Shown piece after piece: positions 16,496 through 25,689 of a stretch of DNA of 64,000 bases. The position numbers were made by a program, and so were the translations under genes. Position 1 is the first letter of the stretch. Each line of letters opens with the position of its first letter. The stretch is from Chitinophaga sp. CF418. GTDB taxonomy: Bacteria; Bacteroidota; Bacteroidia; Chitinophagales; Chitinophagaceae. Below the pieces are notes generated by a model, which was given only the letters and a program-made list of their open reading frames with translations, was not told the origin of the DNA and ran no database searches. Location: the NCBI RefSeq assembly GCF_900142925.1, contig NZ_FRCN01000004.1, forward strand, positions 1 through 64,000, read 5' to 3'.

Positions 16496-19400
16496 TTATC
16501 TTTCGTGAAATTAAGTGTGCTTTTACCAAGATCTTTGGAAGTTGCTACTGCAATACCACGTTGGTCTTTCTTATTGACCGCACAATAGAAATGATAGACA
16601 ACTCCCTTGTAAGAAATAACAAAAGACTTATGGGCAAAGCGGCCATCATAATCTTCTGTTGAATTGATCAGGTCTTCCCCATACCAGTCAGACCAGTGTA
16701 CCAGGTCGTAAGAACAGGCGAAGCGATTAAAGGCTGTAGGTCTGTTCTTCCAGAATGCACCGAAATAAAACATCACCCATACATTATGCATACGCTGTAT
16801 CACGGCATCTCCGGTAATACCGGTATAATGGTCCAACACAGGCTGATTGAAATATCTTTTCCAGTGTTCCATATCATCAGATACCGCCATACCAATACGT
16901 TCCTTTCCCCGCTTAGGATTCAGACTATCCCCTTTGGCATTGTAGTACATCACAAAAGGATAACCTGTAGTTTTTGTCTTATCCCATATTACAGAGCTTT
17001 TGTAAATGGTGTTATTCTCCCACCAGCCAGCATTGCTATCTGTCGCCATTAAGGCAGGTTTATCAAAGCGATACCACTCATGCGGCTTAGTGGTCTTTTT
17101 AGGGGTGTTAGCAATACCGATAGATAACAGGCCCTGTTCATATCCTGTCCTGGCGCCACCGATATATGTCATCCAATGTTTATTCCTGAACGACTGCCAT
17201 TTGTAGTTACCACCCCACTCATAATCCTGTAGGGAAATATACCCTGCCCGCTGATTCACATCCCACAAAGTGGTGCTATCAGCAAATGACATCATTTTTC
17301 CTTTTGTCTTCCAGTGGAGCAGGTCTTTGCTTACCGCCAGCCATGTTTCATACCCGCGGCCATCATACATGATATATACCATATACCATTTCCCTCCCTT
17401 ACGGAATATGCTGGGGCAATCCAGCTTCTTACTGTCATCCGGCGGAGTCATCACCATGCCGTACTTGTAAGGCGTTTTAATCTCATGATAGATTTTCTCC
17501 ATTATGGTTGCAGGCACACGGTCAACAGTCATCATCTTCTCCCGCTGCAGCTGTACCGGCCCTAACAATCCCGCTTCCAGCAACGGAACATTCTGCAGAC
17601 GTAAGGGAGCAGTAGTATGTGTAATACGCTGTGCCACCGGCAAAGCAGTATCCCCGATCAGGCGGTTAGCCCAGGTATTTGTTACAGCGACAGATAATTC
17701 ATTCTTTCCTTCACGTAAGCCTGGTGTGATATCCACACGGTAAGGATACGTCCATGCTACACCACAGTTGATACCATTCACGGTAACCTCTGCCATATTG
17801 GCTACACGCCCCAGATCAAGGAAGACGCGGGATAAAGTATCCTGCTTGTCCAGGGACCATTCAAAACTTTGCTTGTATGTTGCTGTACCTGAATAATAAC
17901 GTATCTGCGGAGAAGCATGCTTCGTCCAGTCTGTCAGCTCATTGAACATAAGCGGAGCTTCAGGACCACCTGCCGTTGTATCAAACTTCACTTCCCATTG
18001 ACCATTCAATGTTCCTATGGTTTCCAACATCTGCCAGTTAACTGCCCTATGCATTTCCTTTGCTCCTGTTGCTTTACGAAAGACAATAAAAATGCTACCA
18101 TTAGCTGATAATTGCAATTGCAGGTTTGTACGCCCATCCTGCAATGCCCAGTCTGTAGCCATACGCTGTTCACCTGTTACCGGGTCCCACAATTCGGGCA
18201 ACCTGCCGGTTGTACGGAAAGACATATTCACCATGCGTTCCATCTCCGCCTGATTAGACACAAAATAAATATCATAGTCAGGGGAGCTGCGATGTGTCCA
18301 TGCAATAGCCTTAGCTCTTTTACCTGATGGTTCTTTCACCAGCAGGTCCGGCAACAATCCTATTACATCAAATGAAGCTGCTTTCCAGGGACCTTGTATC
18401 ACACCTTCATTACCTAAAGTGATAACACTATCCGGTGCTTCGAGAGATCTGACAGGCCCGTTCACTAGTATAGTTGCTCCTTCATTCAGTAATCTTCTGA
18501 GATGGAATACCGTTTCGCGGGATAATAAATTGCCTTCAGGAGACATAGCCATCGTACCGGGCAACACCAGCAGCCGGTATATGGCTCCTCCCGGCAACAC
18601 GATATTGCCGTTCTTCACTGTTGCGAGCCGCAATAAGGCATCTTTATTAAATGAATCATAATTGTATCCATGCAATGCATCCACCCAAACAGCAGGATCT
18701 GTAATATTCGCAGAAGCAGTCACCCCAGCAGGCATTTCCTGCAAAGGACCACCCCTGTTGGCCATACGCTGCGATTCCATATAGACCATGCTATCCCCGA
18801 AAAGACCAGGTAATACGCTTATCAATCTTTCAGGCAATACTGCCCTGCGTGGTATCTCTTCTCCGGTGAATACTGCAACATCTGCCACCGGACGTCCCTG
18901 CTGCAATAAGGCCTGACAGCGCTGTGCATAGGATACCCATGCCCTGCCTGGTTTCCACCAGGTCTGGTTACGCTGAAAATAGAGACCTATGCCATCCAGT
19001 GTCATACCAGGACGCTGATCTGTCCAGGGGTTATGTGCAAACACATGGTACACCAGTTTATTAATTCCTAATGCATAATTGCGGTCAGCCAGTGTCTTCA
19101 GCATACCAGGATATTCATCCCAGCGCATACGCAATTCTGTAAATGCCTCTGCCTGCACGATCTGTTTGCCGTATATATGCGCTCCGGAAATAGCGTCCAG
19201 CATATCATTGGGTTTATCATGCGTAGGGCTTCTCAACCAGTATTCTCCCATCGGGATATCGGCTGACTGATAATGCTGCATGCCATCTCCGGTCATAGTA
19301 GGTGCTACACTTTCTGCACTGAACGTACATCCATGTGCATGTGCTAATGCTGCCAGCGTATCATAAAAGTGCTGTTTTACTAATTCCGTGATCGTAGTTC

Positions 19401-20865
19401 TTACATCGTGCAGGAAGTATTCAGCTGTTTGTGTGTTCTGTACAGGATATCCTGCCATGGCCGGCAGATAACGCAAGAGATCATAACCACGACGCTTGCT
19501 AAACTCTTCCCTGAAATGGGATGACCAGTTCTGACTACCACATTCCCAGCTGTCCACATGAAAAACCTTCAATACGCTGTCTGCCAGTTGTGGCCCTATC
19601 CTGCGGACAGTTTCTCCAAACCAGTGATCAAACTGTACACGTACTGCGGCACTATTAAACTTGTCACATTCCAGTCCCGCGCCTACGCCACCGGTAGCAT
19701 TGGTATGCCCTGTAGAGGTATGCCCTATGCGCAGAATTGTCCAGTTACCCGCAGGCGCTTTCCAGTGAAGTTTACCTTTTGTGTCCACCAGCGCAGTGAG
19801 ATCTGCTATTTTATCAAGGGGAATACAATCTTTATCAGGGATCTGTTGTGTTGTGGTATAAGGGCTGATGCGCCATACAGCGCCACTCTTACCTTCAAAC
19901 TGGTGAATACGCGGCTGATCTGAAAGGAGCAGTCCTGTTATCTTCAGACTTTGCTTCCATTTGGCGGCATCCAGGTCTTCCGCCCCAGGCTCCGATCCTT
20001 CCTTATCGTAAGAAAAGCGGAAGAAACGGGCCGTTACCGGCGTAATAGCATGTGTAACTGGCGCGTCAGTATCCTGCCAGCCGTGGCGCGGAGCATCGAG
20101 CTTAGCGGCGGGCCTGAAATCAATTCCATTATCGCTTACTGAAATACGCAGGCGGTGCGCCTGGTAATTATTACCATTAGTACGTACTGTCACTGCATAA
20201 CAGGTGAAAGGCCGTTCATACGCATACTGGATCCAGCAAGGGTCCTGGCTGCGGAAACTTTCCTTATTCGCGGGCACAGTGAGGAACTGACCATTAACGC
20301 CTGGTTGACTGGTACTTACAACAGGCGTTTGTTTATCTACCGGTAAGGAAGGGAATGCCAGCACAGCAATGTCTCTGTAGTACTTTTCGTTAGTTTCGGG
20401 TTGAGGTAAAGTGTCATTGAATACAGTGTTCCCTTTTACTGAGGTAGCTGTCCATACTACTTTCTGCATAGATAATTCCGGTGTGATCCAGGGACCTCCG
20501 GCCAAAGCAAAACCATCACTTACATGCATTCCCAGCTGCAGCCCCAGTCTCCCGGCCTCACTATGTGCAAAGCGTACCATATCCCACCAGGCAGGACTTA
20601 ACTGTTCTACCGGCGGATTGATAAAAGGCGGGTTCGCTTTTCCTTTAATAGGCATCAGATATGCACCTCCAATGCCTGCTTCCTTCATTGCTTCCAGATC
20701 GGCGGTGATCCCCGCACGGCTCACACTGGCATGCATCCAGTACCAGAACACCCAGGGCTTCGCACTGGCAGGAGGTTGCCTGAATATGCTGTCCAGGTAT
20801 TGATCCTGTGCCATACCAGCTTTTACAGAAATACAAAAAATGATCAGAAAGAAATATCGCTTCAT
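16492..20865 (-). CDS. GH106 alpha-L-rhamnosidase fused to a five-bladed beta-propeller glycosidase-like domain
   Basis: About 1457 residues from the ATG at 20865 (MKRYFFLIIFCISVKAGMAQ, a signal peptide; the frame opens at 20889). Residues 25-1100 are a GH106 rhamnosidase: PWVFWYWMHASVSRAGI, DLEAMKEAGIGGAYL, HVSDGFALAGGPW, FHVDSWECGSQNW and a C-terminal beta-sandwich (FLDLGRVANMAEVTVNG). Residues about 1120-1457 form a second module of the GH43/GH117 superfamily: LDCPSIFRKGGKWYMVYI, WLAVSKDLLHW, RIGMAVSDDMEHWKRY, TGDAVIQ and FACSYDLVHWSDWYG. GH106 proteins normally end near 1100 residues. The frame is uninterrupted through the junction, so this is a true gene fusion, pairing rhamnose release with a second exo-activity. 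It overlaps GH2 by 4 nt. Confidence 0.9.
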   Translation of the reverse strand: MKRYFFLIIFCISVKAGMAQDQYLDSIFRQPPASAKPWVFWYWMHASVSRAGITADLEAMKEAGIGGAYLMPIKGKANPPFINPPVEQLSPAWWDMVRFAHSEAGRLGLQLGMHVSDGFALAGGPWITPELSMQKVVWTATSVKGNTVFNDTLPQPETNEKYYRDIAVLAFPSLPVDKQTPVVSTSQPGVNGQFLTVPANKESFRSQDPCWIQYAYERPFTCYAVTVRTNGNNYQAHRLRISVSDNGIDFRPAAKLDAPRHGWQDTDAPVTHAITPVTARFFRFSYDKEGSEPGAEDLDAAKWKQSLKITGLLLSDQPRIHQFEGKSGAVWRISPYTTTQQIPDKDCIPLDKIADLTALVDTKGKLHWKAPAGNWTILRIGHTSTGHTNATGGVGAGLECDKFNSAAVRVQFDHWFGETVRRIGPQLADSVLKVFHVDSWECGSQNWSSHFREEFSKRRGYDLLRYLPAMAGYPVQNTQTAEYFLHDVRTTITELVKQHFYDTLAALAHAHGCTFSAESVAPTMTGDGMQHYQSADIPMGEYWLRSPTHDKPNDMLDAISGAHIYGKQIVQAEAFTELRMRWDEYPGMLKTLADRNYALGINKLVYHVFAHNPWTDQRPGMTLDGIGLYFQRNQTWWKPGRAWVSYAQRCQALLQQGRPVADVAVFTGEEIPRRAVLPERLISVLPGLFGDSMVYMESQRMANRGGPLQEMPAGVTASANITDPAVWVDALHGYNYDSFNKDALLRLATVKNGNIVLPGGAIYRLLVLPGTMAMSPEGNLLSRETVFHLRRLLNEGATILVNGPVRSLEAPDSVITLGNEGVIQGPWKAASFDVIGLLPDLLVKEPSGKRAKAIAWTHRSSPDYDIYFVSNQAEMERMVNMSFRTTGRLPELWDPVTGEQRMATDWALQDGRTNLQLQLSANGSIFIVFRKATGAKEMHRAVNWQMLETIGTLNGQWEVKFDTTAGGPEAPLMFNELTDWTKHASPQIRYYSGTATYKQSFEWSLDKQDTLSRVFLDLGRVANMAEVTVNGINCGVAWTYPYRVDITPGLREGKNELSVAVTNTWANRLIGDTALPVAQRITHTTAPLRLQNVPLLEAGLLGPVQLQREKMMTVDRVPATIMEKIYHEIKTPYKYGMVMTPPDDSKKLDCPSIFRKGGKWYMVYIMYDGRGYETWLAVSKDLLHWKTKGKMMSFADSTTLWDVNQRAGYISLQDYEWGGNYKWQSFRNKHWMTYIGGARTGYEQGLLSIGIANTPKKTTKPHEWYRFDKPALMATDSNAGWWENNTIYKSSVIWDKTKTTGYPFVMYYNAKGDSLNPKRGKERIGMAVSDDMEHWKRYFNQPVLDHYTGITGDAVIQRMHNVWVMFYFGAFWKNRPTAFNRFACSYDLVHWSDWYGEDLINSTEDYDGRFAHKSFVISYKGVVYHFYCAVNKKDQRGIAVATSKDLGKSTLNFTKDK

Positions 20866-21004
20866 AAAAATCGTACGGATGCCATGCAAGCATCTATGGG
20901 TTGACTAATATTCATTTTGTGAAAAAATTCCTGGCTGGCAAGACCATTAACACTTCCTGCAGACAGACCTTTCCCGGCGGAGTGTTGACATACCGGCTGC
21001 ATCT

Positions 21005-21904
21005 TTACTGAAATACAGACTTCATATAAGCCGCATTCGCACTGAAGTTCTTCTTTACATTCCGGGGATCATTCGCATCCCGGGAACGTTCTATTACCAG
21101 CCACCCACTCCAGTGCATCTTGTCCAGCGTGCGCTTCACCTCCTTCATATTGATGCGCGGATTGTTCTGCAACCATACACCATCTGTATCAGTGCAATGG
21201 ATCTGACAGATGCGTTTAGCGCCCAGGGCCTTTAATTCCTGGTGCAGATCACGTCCTGCCTGCAGGGCATTGGAAAAATTGAAATAACTCTTTACTGCAG
21301 GAGAACCTGTTTCATCCAGCAACTTTACTTCCTCAGTAGCTGGCAGTGCTGTTTCCACCCCAATGATCACACCTGCCTTTTCTGCGTTCGCGCCCACAGT
21401 TTTTAACCGCTGCACGATCACCGGCCACAGTTCAGGACGTTTTACCAGATCGCACTGCACACCCAGAGGCAGAAAGGCAATTTTCACATTCATCTGCACC
21501 ATGGTATCGATACAATCCTGTACCATCTTTTCCACTTCAGCTTCCGGTCTTTCTGCAAAAGATTGTGCGTAAAAGCCTGACATAGCAATAGAGCTGATCG
21601 CTATACTGAGCGACTTAGACGTATCCAGGAATTGTTGGCGTACAACAGGATCAGATAGTTTACTATCAAAGGTCGGACGGTTGCCCAATCCTCCCATATC
21701 TACTTCCACGCCATCAGCACCGATATCCTTTGTAAGCTGAAAAGCGCCTAATTTCTGACGTTTCAGGATCATCCAGTCACATACCGCCACCCGGTATCTT
21801 GGGTCTTTTTTAAAGGCTGCCAGCACCATTTCCGGTAGTAATAATCCTCCTGCCAGTAAAGCGGCGTTGCCCAGGAAGCGACGTCTGCCAGTTTTCCCCA
21901 TCAT
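21005..21904 (-). CDS. Tat-exported TIM-barrel protein, sugar phosphate isomerase/epimerase-like
   Basis: About 299 residues; the ATG at 21904 overlaps the stop of the upstream gene as ATGA (another ATG is at 21910). The N-terminus GRRRFLGNAALLAGGLLL is a twin-arginine signal. The remainder is an AP-endonuclease-2-like TIM barrel: KDIGADGVEVDMGG, SIAISSIAMSGFYAQ, AGVIIGVETALPA, ICQIHCTDTDGVW and WSGWLVIERSRD, with Glu, His, Asp and Glu at the strand ends where the family binds a divalent metal. Such proteins isomerise, epimerise or dehydrate sugars. A periplasmic one inside a pectin operon probably modifies a released monosaccharide or ulosonic acid, but the substrate is unknown. Confidence 0.85.
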   Translation of the reverse strand: MMGKTGRRRFLGNAALLAGGLLLPEMVLAAFKKDPRYRVAVCDWMILKRQKLGAFQLTKDIGADGVEVDMGGLGNRPTFDSKLSDPVVRQQFLDTSKSLSIAISSIAMSGFYAQSFAERPEAEVEKMVQDCIDTMVQMNVKIAFLPLGVQCDLVKRPELWPVIVQRLKTVGANAEKAGVIIGVETALPATEEVKLLDETGSPAVKSYFNFSNALQAGRDLHQELKALGAKRICQIHCTDTDGVWLQNNPRINMKEVKRTLDKMHWSGWLVIERSRDANDPRNVKKNFSANAAYMKSVFQ

Positions 21905-24900
21905 GGCCATTGCTCATTATTTATAGGTTTCAATTCAAGAGCACGCGGATCTATCTTCACGTGCCTGATCCTTTGCCTGCGCCAGGTATACACTACATGA
22001 ACGTAACCATCAGCAGTCTGTATCACGGAAGGATAAGAATACTGGCTTACCGGTGATCCTTCCAGCACCAGGGCAGCAGACCAGTGGATACCATCATCAG
22101 ACACGGCCACATTCAATGGCGTACGTGCTCCTTTTGATTTACCAGCTGGCGTCTTTACATGATTGTACACCAGCAACTGTCTGCCATCTGCAAGCGTTAC
22201 CGCATCTGTACCGGAGTTGTTGTTAGGCAGTGCAGTAGCGCTGAGCGGAGACCAGGTTTTACCATTATCTTCCGACCATGACTGCACAATCACACCTTCC
22301 TTACTTCTGCAGAGTATCTGTAATTTGCCATTGCCATGCTTCAATACGCCTGGCTGAATAACATTGAATGTCTTACCATCATTGATAGGACCACGCATTG
22401 TCCAGGTCTTACCTCCATCAGTAGTACATTCAAAATGTACTTTCCAACCTTTTCCTTCGGTACTCGACGGACAAAGCAACTCACCATTGTCCAGCAGAAC
22501 AGGTTTGTTCTTTACCGGTCCCAGAAAGCCTTCTGGCAATGCCTGTGCAGCTGACCATGTCAGTCCGCCGTCGGCGGATGTTTTCATCCAGCCTTTCCAT
22601 GCTCCTACATTTTTCCCGGTTTTATAGAATAGCTGTAATGCGCCGCCCGGCACCTGGTATAATACAGGGTTCCAACAGGCTACACGTTCTGTATCCGACA
22701 TGATACCATTCGCTACTTCTACGGGTTTTGTCCATTTATTACCCGCTTTACGACTCACCCAGATTCCTACATCAGGGTTTCTTTCTTTTGTACCGCCAAA
22801 CCATGCTGCTATCAGTCCATTGGGCGTTTCAGCCAGTGTAGCTGCATGGCTTTCAGGGAAAGGGGCTGTTTCAAAGATGAACTCATCTTCCACAATACCT
22901 TTCTTCCAGGGCAGTTGCAGATCGGAAGTAAACACATAATCACCCGACCCGATCTTATATACAGCCCTATCACCCTCCATTCTCAGGAAGCTGATATCTT
23001 TCATGCTGGTAATGGGATTTCCACCCTCCTGTATACCCGCCACAGCACGAGCGGGTATATACACGGAGGCAGTGGTATTCACAGGAATGGAGATCTTCCA
23101 CGTAAATTTGTCGATATCCTTTTTCCAGCTGCTATGTACCACACCATGCATAGTATGGAAAGATGCATTCACGTAGTCAAGGCCAGGAACCAGTACAGGC
23201 TTCATCTCCAATTGACTATATCCAGGTGCACCGCTTTTAATACCCGCAATATCCTCATACAACCATACCAGCAGGTCTCCCAACAGCATCACGTGATTGT
23301 GTGAATTCATAGCAGGAGCAGCGGTATTACCATTCCATAATTCCCAGATAGTAGTGGCACCATTCTCCACCATGTATCCCCAGCCCGGATAATCCCTGTC
23401 TGCCGCTATCTGGTAGGCAATATCTGGTCTGCCACTATGAGTAAGACCGCGCATCAACCACTGTGTACCAATAAGCCCGGTGCTGATATGACCATCATAC
23501 TTCAACAGCGTGCTGTCTGTAATATGTTTAAAGACCTGACTGCGGACGCCTGTGGGTACCATGTCGAATGAAAGCGGCAGCAGATTGGCTGTTACCGTAT
23601 TATTGCCGTAATGATCTGTATGCAGGAAACGATTATTAAAAGCAGTCTTAATACTATCTGCCCTTGCTTTAAACATCACTACATCAGATGGCTGATGCAA
23701 CAATCCGGCAAACCTTGCCATCATATTCAGATAGTGATAATAGTAGGCTGTTGCAATGAGTGCACCGTCTGTAATACGGGAAGAATCTTTAGTATGGATC
23801 AGCTGTTTGGATTCAGGTGGTACACACCAGTCGCCATACTTGTCTTTCGTCATAATACCATCCACCAGGTATTTTGTTTTCATGTAATGCAGCCATTGTT
23901 TCATGGATGCATAGTGCCTCGCAATGGGCTGCAGATCTCCATACTGGTCATAAAGCGTATTGGCGATCATCAGGTAAGTACCCGGCCAGGTCATATTATC
24001 AGAGTAATAGTTCCAGTAGGCGGGAGCCACGTCCGGTATAGCACCTTCTTTGGTTTGCGACTGTTCAATATCATCCAGCCATTTGGCATATAACTTCGCA
24101 TTATCAAACAGAAAGCTTTCTCCATAAGCACCTGTAGCGCGATCTCCTAACCAGGGCATACGCTCATTGCGCTGCGGGCAATCCAATGGCATCCCCTTAT
24201 AATTGCCAAGGATACCCCAGTATGCATTTTTATAAATACTGTTGATAGTGGGATCAGATGTTTCAAATGTACCAGTATGCGCCAGATCATCACTGATCAC
24301 CTGTCCTTCGAGGTCGCTCTTTTCCAGCTTTCCCGGATAACCGCTGATCTCCGCGTAACGGAATCCGTGATACACAAAAGCGGGCGACCAGGTCTCTTCC
24401 CCCTCTCCTTTCAAAGTATAGATGTCTGTCACTTTCGCATCACGAAGATTGTCCGTATAAAGACTACCATCAGCCTTCAGCGTTTCTGCAAAACGCATAA
24501 CTACCTGCTGTCCTTTTTTCCCTTTTACTTTCAACTGCAACCAACCCACCATATTCTGCCCCATGTCCACAATATATACACCTGATTGTTTCTCTTTAAC
24601 AGACAGAGGACGTAACCTGTCAACGATCCGCATAGGCTCATTCATCTGCGCCTGTAATATACCAGCAGGTGCAGGTACGACTTCTACCTGCTGCCAGCTC
24701 TTATCATTAAAGCCTGCAGCATTCCATCCCGGCGTCTCTTTATTTGCATCATATTCTTCTCCATCATATTCATTGTTTGTTCTGACAGGTCCATCAGCAG
24801 TTAGCTTCCAACTTGCATCACTGGCAATAACATCCCGCGCTCCATCTGCATACACCACTTCCAGCTGCAACAATAACCGGGGATAACCAAAGGTGGTGAT

Positions 24901-25689
24901 CTTATGTGGTTTATATGCCTGCCGCATAGTAAAAAAGCGTCCATTGCCTAATACAGCACCGATCACATTTTCACCCTTCTGCAAAGCACTGGTAACATCA
25001 TAGGTATTATACTTCACTGTCTTACGGAAATCAGTTGGCGATTGCGACAGCACTGCCGTACTGGTACGTTTTCCGTTTATATATAATTCATATGAGCCCG
25101 GTCCTGCCACATAGACCATAGCACGCTTAACAGGTTGCTTAACTGTAAATGATTTACGGTAATAGCGGGCTGACAAACGGGAAAACTTAGTATGGGCACT
25201 ATCCCAGGCAAAGCTGGTATCTGCACCTATCCATCTGGCTTTCCAATCGGACTTATTCAGTAGTCCCATGCTCCATAAGCCGACATTACTCCATTCAGAT
25301 TCACCGGCAGTTGTCCACACTCTCACTTTCCAGTAACACTGCTGACGGCTTTGTAATACTTTACCATTGTAGGATATATGAATGCTATTCCGGGAGATCA
25401 TCTTTCCTGAATTCCAAAGATCCGCCTGATTGGCAGCCAGCTTTTCAGGAGTAGATGCCACCAGGATCTGGTAGGCGGTCTGCATGATATTACGGCCTGT
25501 ACCAGTTATCTCCCAACTGAGGTGGGGACGGACAGCATCAATACCCTCCGGATTGACAAGCATCTCACAACGGAGATATTGCAGAGATACAGCGCCTGAC
25601 TTAGATACAACAAGCCTATCGTACGGGAAATTGGCTATTATTGTCTGAGTAATACCAATCGTCAATAATATATAAACGAATGCACGCAT
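21901..25689 (-). CDS. GH78 alpha-L-rhamnosidase fused to a sialidase-fold domain
   Basis: 1262 residues with a signal-like N-terminus (MRAFVYILLTIGITQTIIA). Residues about 35-915 form a complete GH78: Ig-like N-domain (HLSWEITGTGRN, CYWKVRVWTTAG), lectin-like sandwich (YVAGPGSYELYINGKRT), and a catalytic domain with the canonical DCPQRNERMPW-LGD loop (about 503) and ENGATTIWELWNG. Residues about 920-1262 are a six-bladed BNR/sialidase-type propeller with Asp-box repeats (SADGGLTW, TTDGGKTW, SEDNGKTW, SDDGIHW) and FPESHAATLAETPNG. The two parts share one unbroken frame. The start overlaps the previous stop by 1 nt (TAATG). The propeller may cleave or bind a sugar next to the rhamnose; whether it is catalytic cannot be told by eye. 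Confidence 0.9.
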   Translation of the reverse strand: MRAFVYILLTIGITQTIIANFPYDRLVVSKSGAVSLQYLRCEMLVNPEGIDAVRPHLSWEITGTGRNIMQTAYQILVASTPEKLAANQADLWNSGKMISRNSIHISYNGKVLQSRQQCYWKVRVWTTAGESEWSNVGLWSMGLLNKSDWKARWIGADTSFAWDSAHTKFSRLSARYYRKSFTVKQPVKRAMVYVAGPGSYELYINGKRTSTAVLSQSPTDFRKTVKYNTYDVTSALQKGENVIGAVLGNGRFFTMRQAYKPHKITTFGYPRLLLQLEVVYADGARDVIASDASWKLTADGPVRTNNEYDGEEYDANKETPGWNAAGFNDKSWQQVEVVPAPAGILQAQMNEPMRIVDRLRPLSVKEKQSGVYIVDMGQNMVGWLQLKVKGKKGQQVVMRFAETLKADGSLYTDNLRDAKVTDIYTLKGEGEETWSPAFVYHGFRYAEISGYPGKLEKSDLEGQVISDDLAHTGTFETSDPTINSIYKNAYWGILGNYKGMPLDCPQRNERMPWLGDRATGAYGESFLFDNAKLYAKWLDDIEQSQTKEGAIPDVAPAYWNYYSDNMTWPGTYLMIANTLYDQYGDLQPIARHYASMKQWLHYMKTKYLVDGIMTKDKYGDWCVPPESKQLIHTKDSSRITDGALIATAYYYHYLNMMARFAGLLHQPSDVVMFKARADSIKTAFNNRFLHTDHYGNNTVTANLLPLSFDMVPTGVRSQVFKHITDSTLLKYDGHISTGLIGTQWLMRGLTHSGRPDIAYQIAADRDYPGWGYMVENGATTIWELWNGNTAAPAMNSHNHVMLLGDLLVWLYEDIAGIKSGAPGYSQLEMKPVLVPGLDYVNASFHTMHGVVHSSWKKDIDKFTWKISIPVNTTASVYIPARAVAGIQEGGNPITSMKDISFLRMEGDRAVYKIGSGDYVFTSDLQLPWKKGIVEDEFIFETAPFPESHAATLAETPNGLIAAWFGGTKERNPDVGIWVSRKAGNKWTKPVEVANGIMSDTERVACWNPVLYQVPGGALQLFYKTGKNVGAWKGWMKTSADGGLTWSAAQALPEGFLGPVKNKPVLLDNGELLCPSSTEGKGWKVHFECTTDGGKTWTMRGPINDGKTFNVIQPGVLKHGNGKLQILCRSKEGVIVQSWSEDNGKTWSPLSATALPNNNSGTDAVTLADGRQLLVYNHVKTPAGKSKGARTPLNVAVSDDGIHWSAALVLEGSPVSQYSYPSVIQTADGYVHVVYTWRRQRIRHVKIDPRALELKPINNEQWP

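Noticed and set aside
16492..20865. GH106-propeller fusion considered as an assembly artefact or readthrough of two genes
   Set aside because: The frame runs through the junction without stop or frameshift and the linker is of ordinary composition; a separate start inside would be possible (ATG near residue 1120), but no gap or signal peptide supports two genes.
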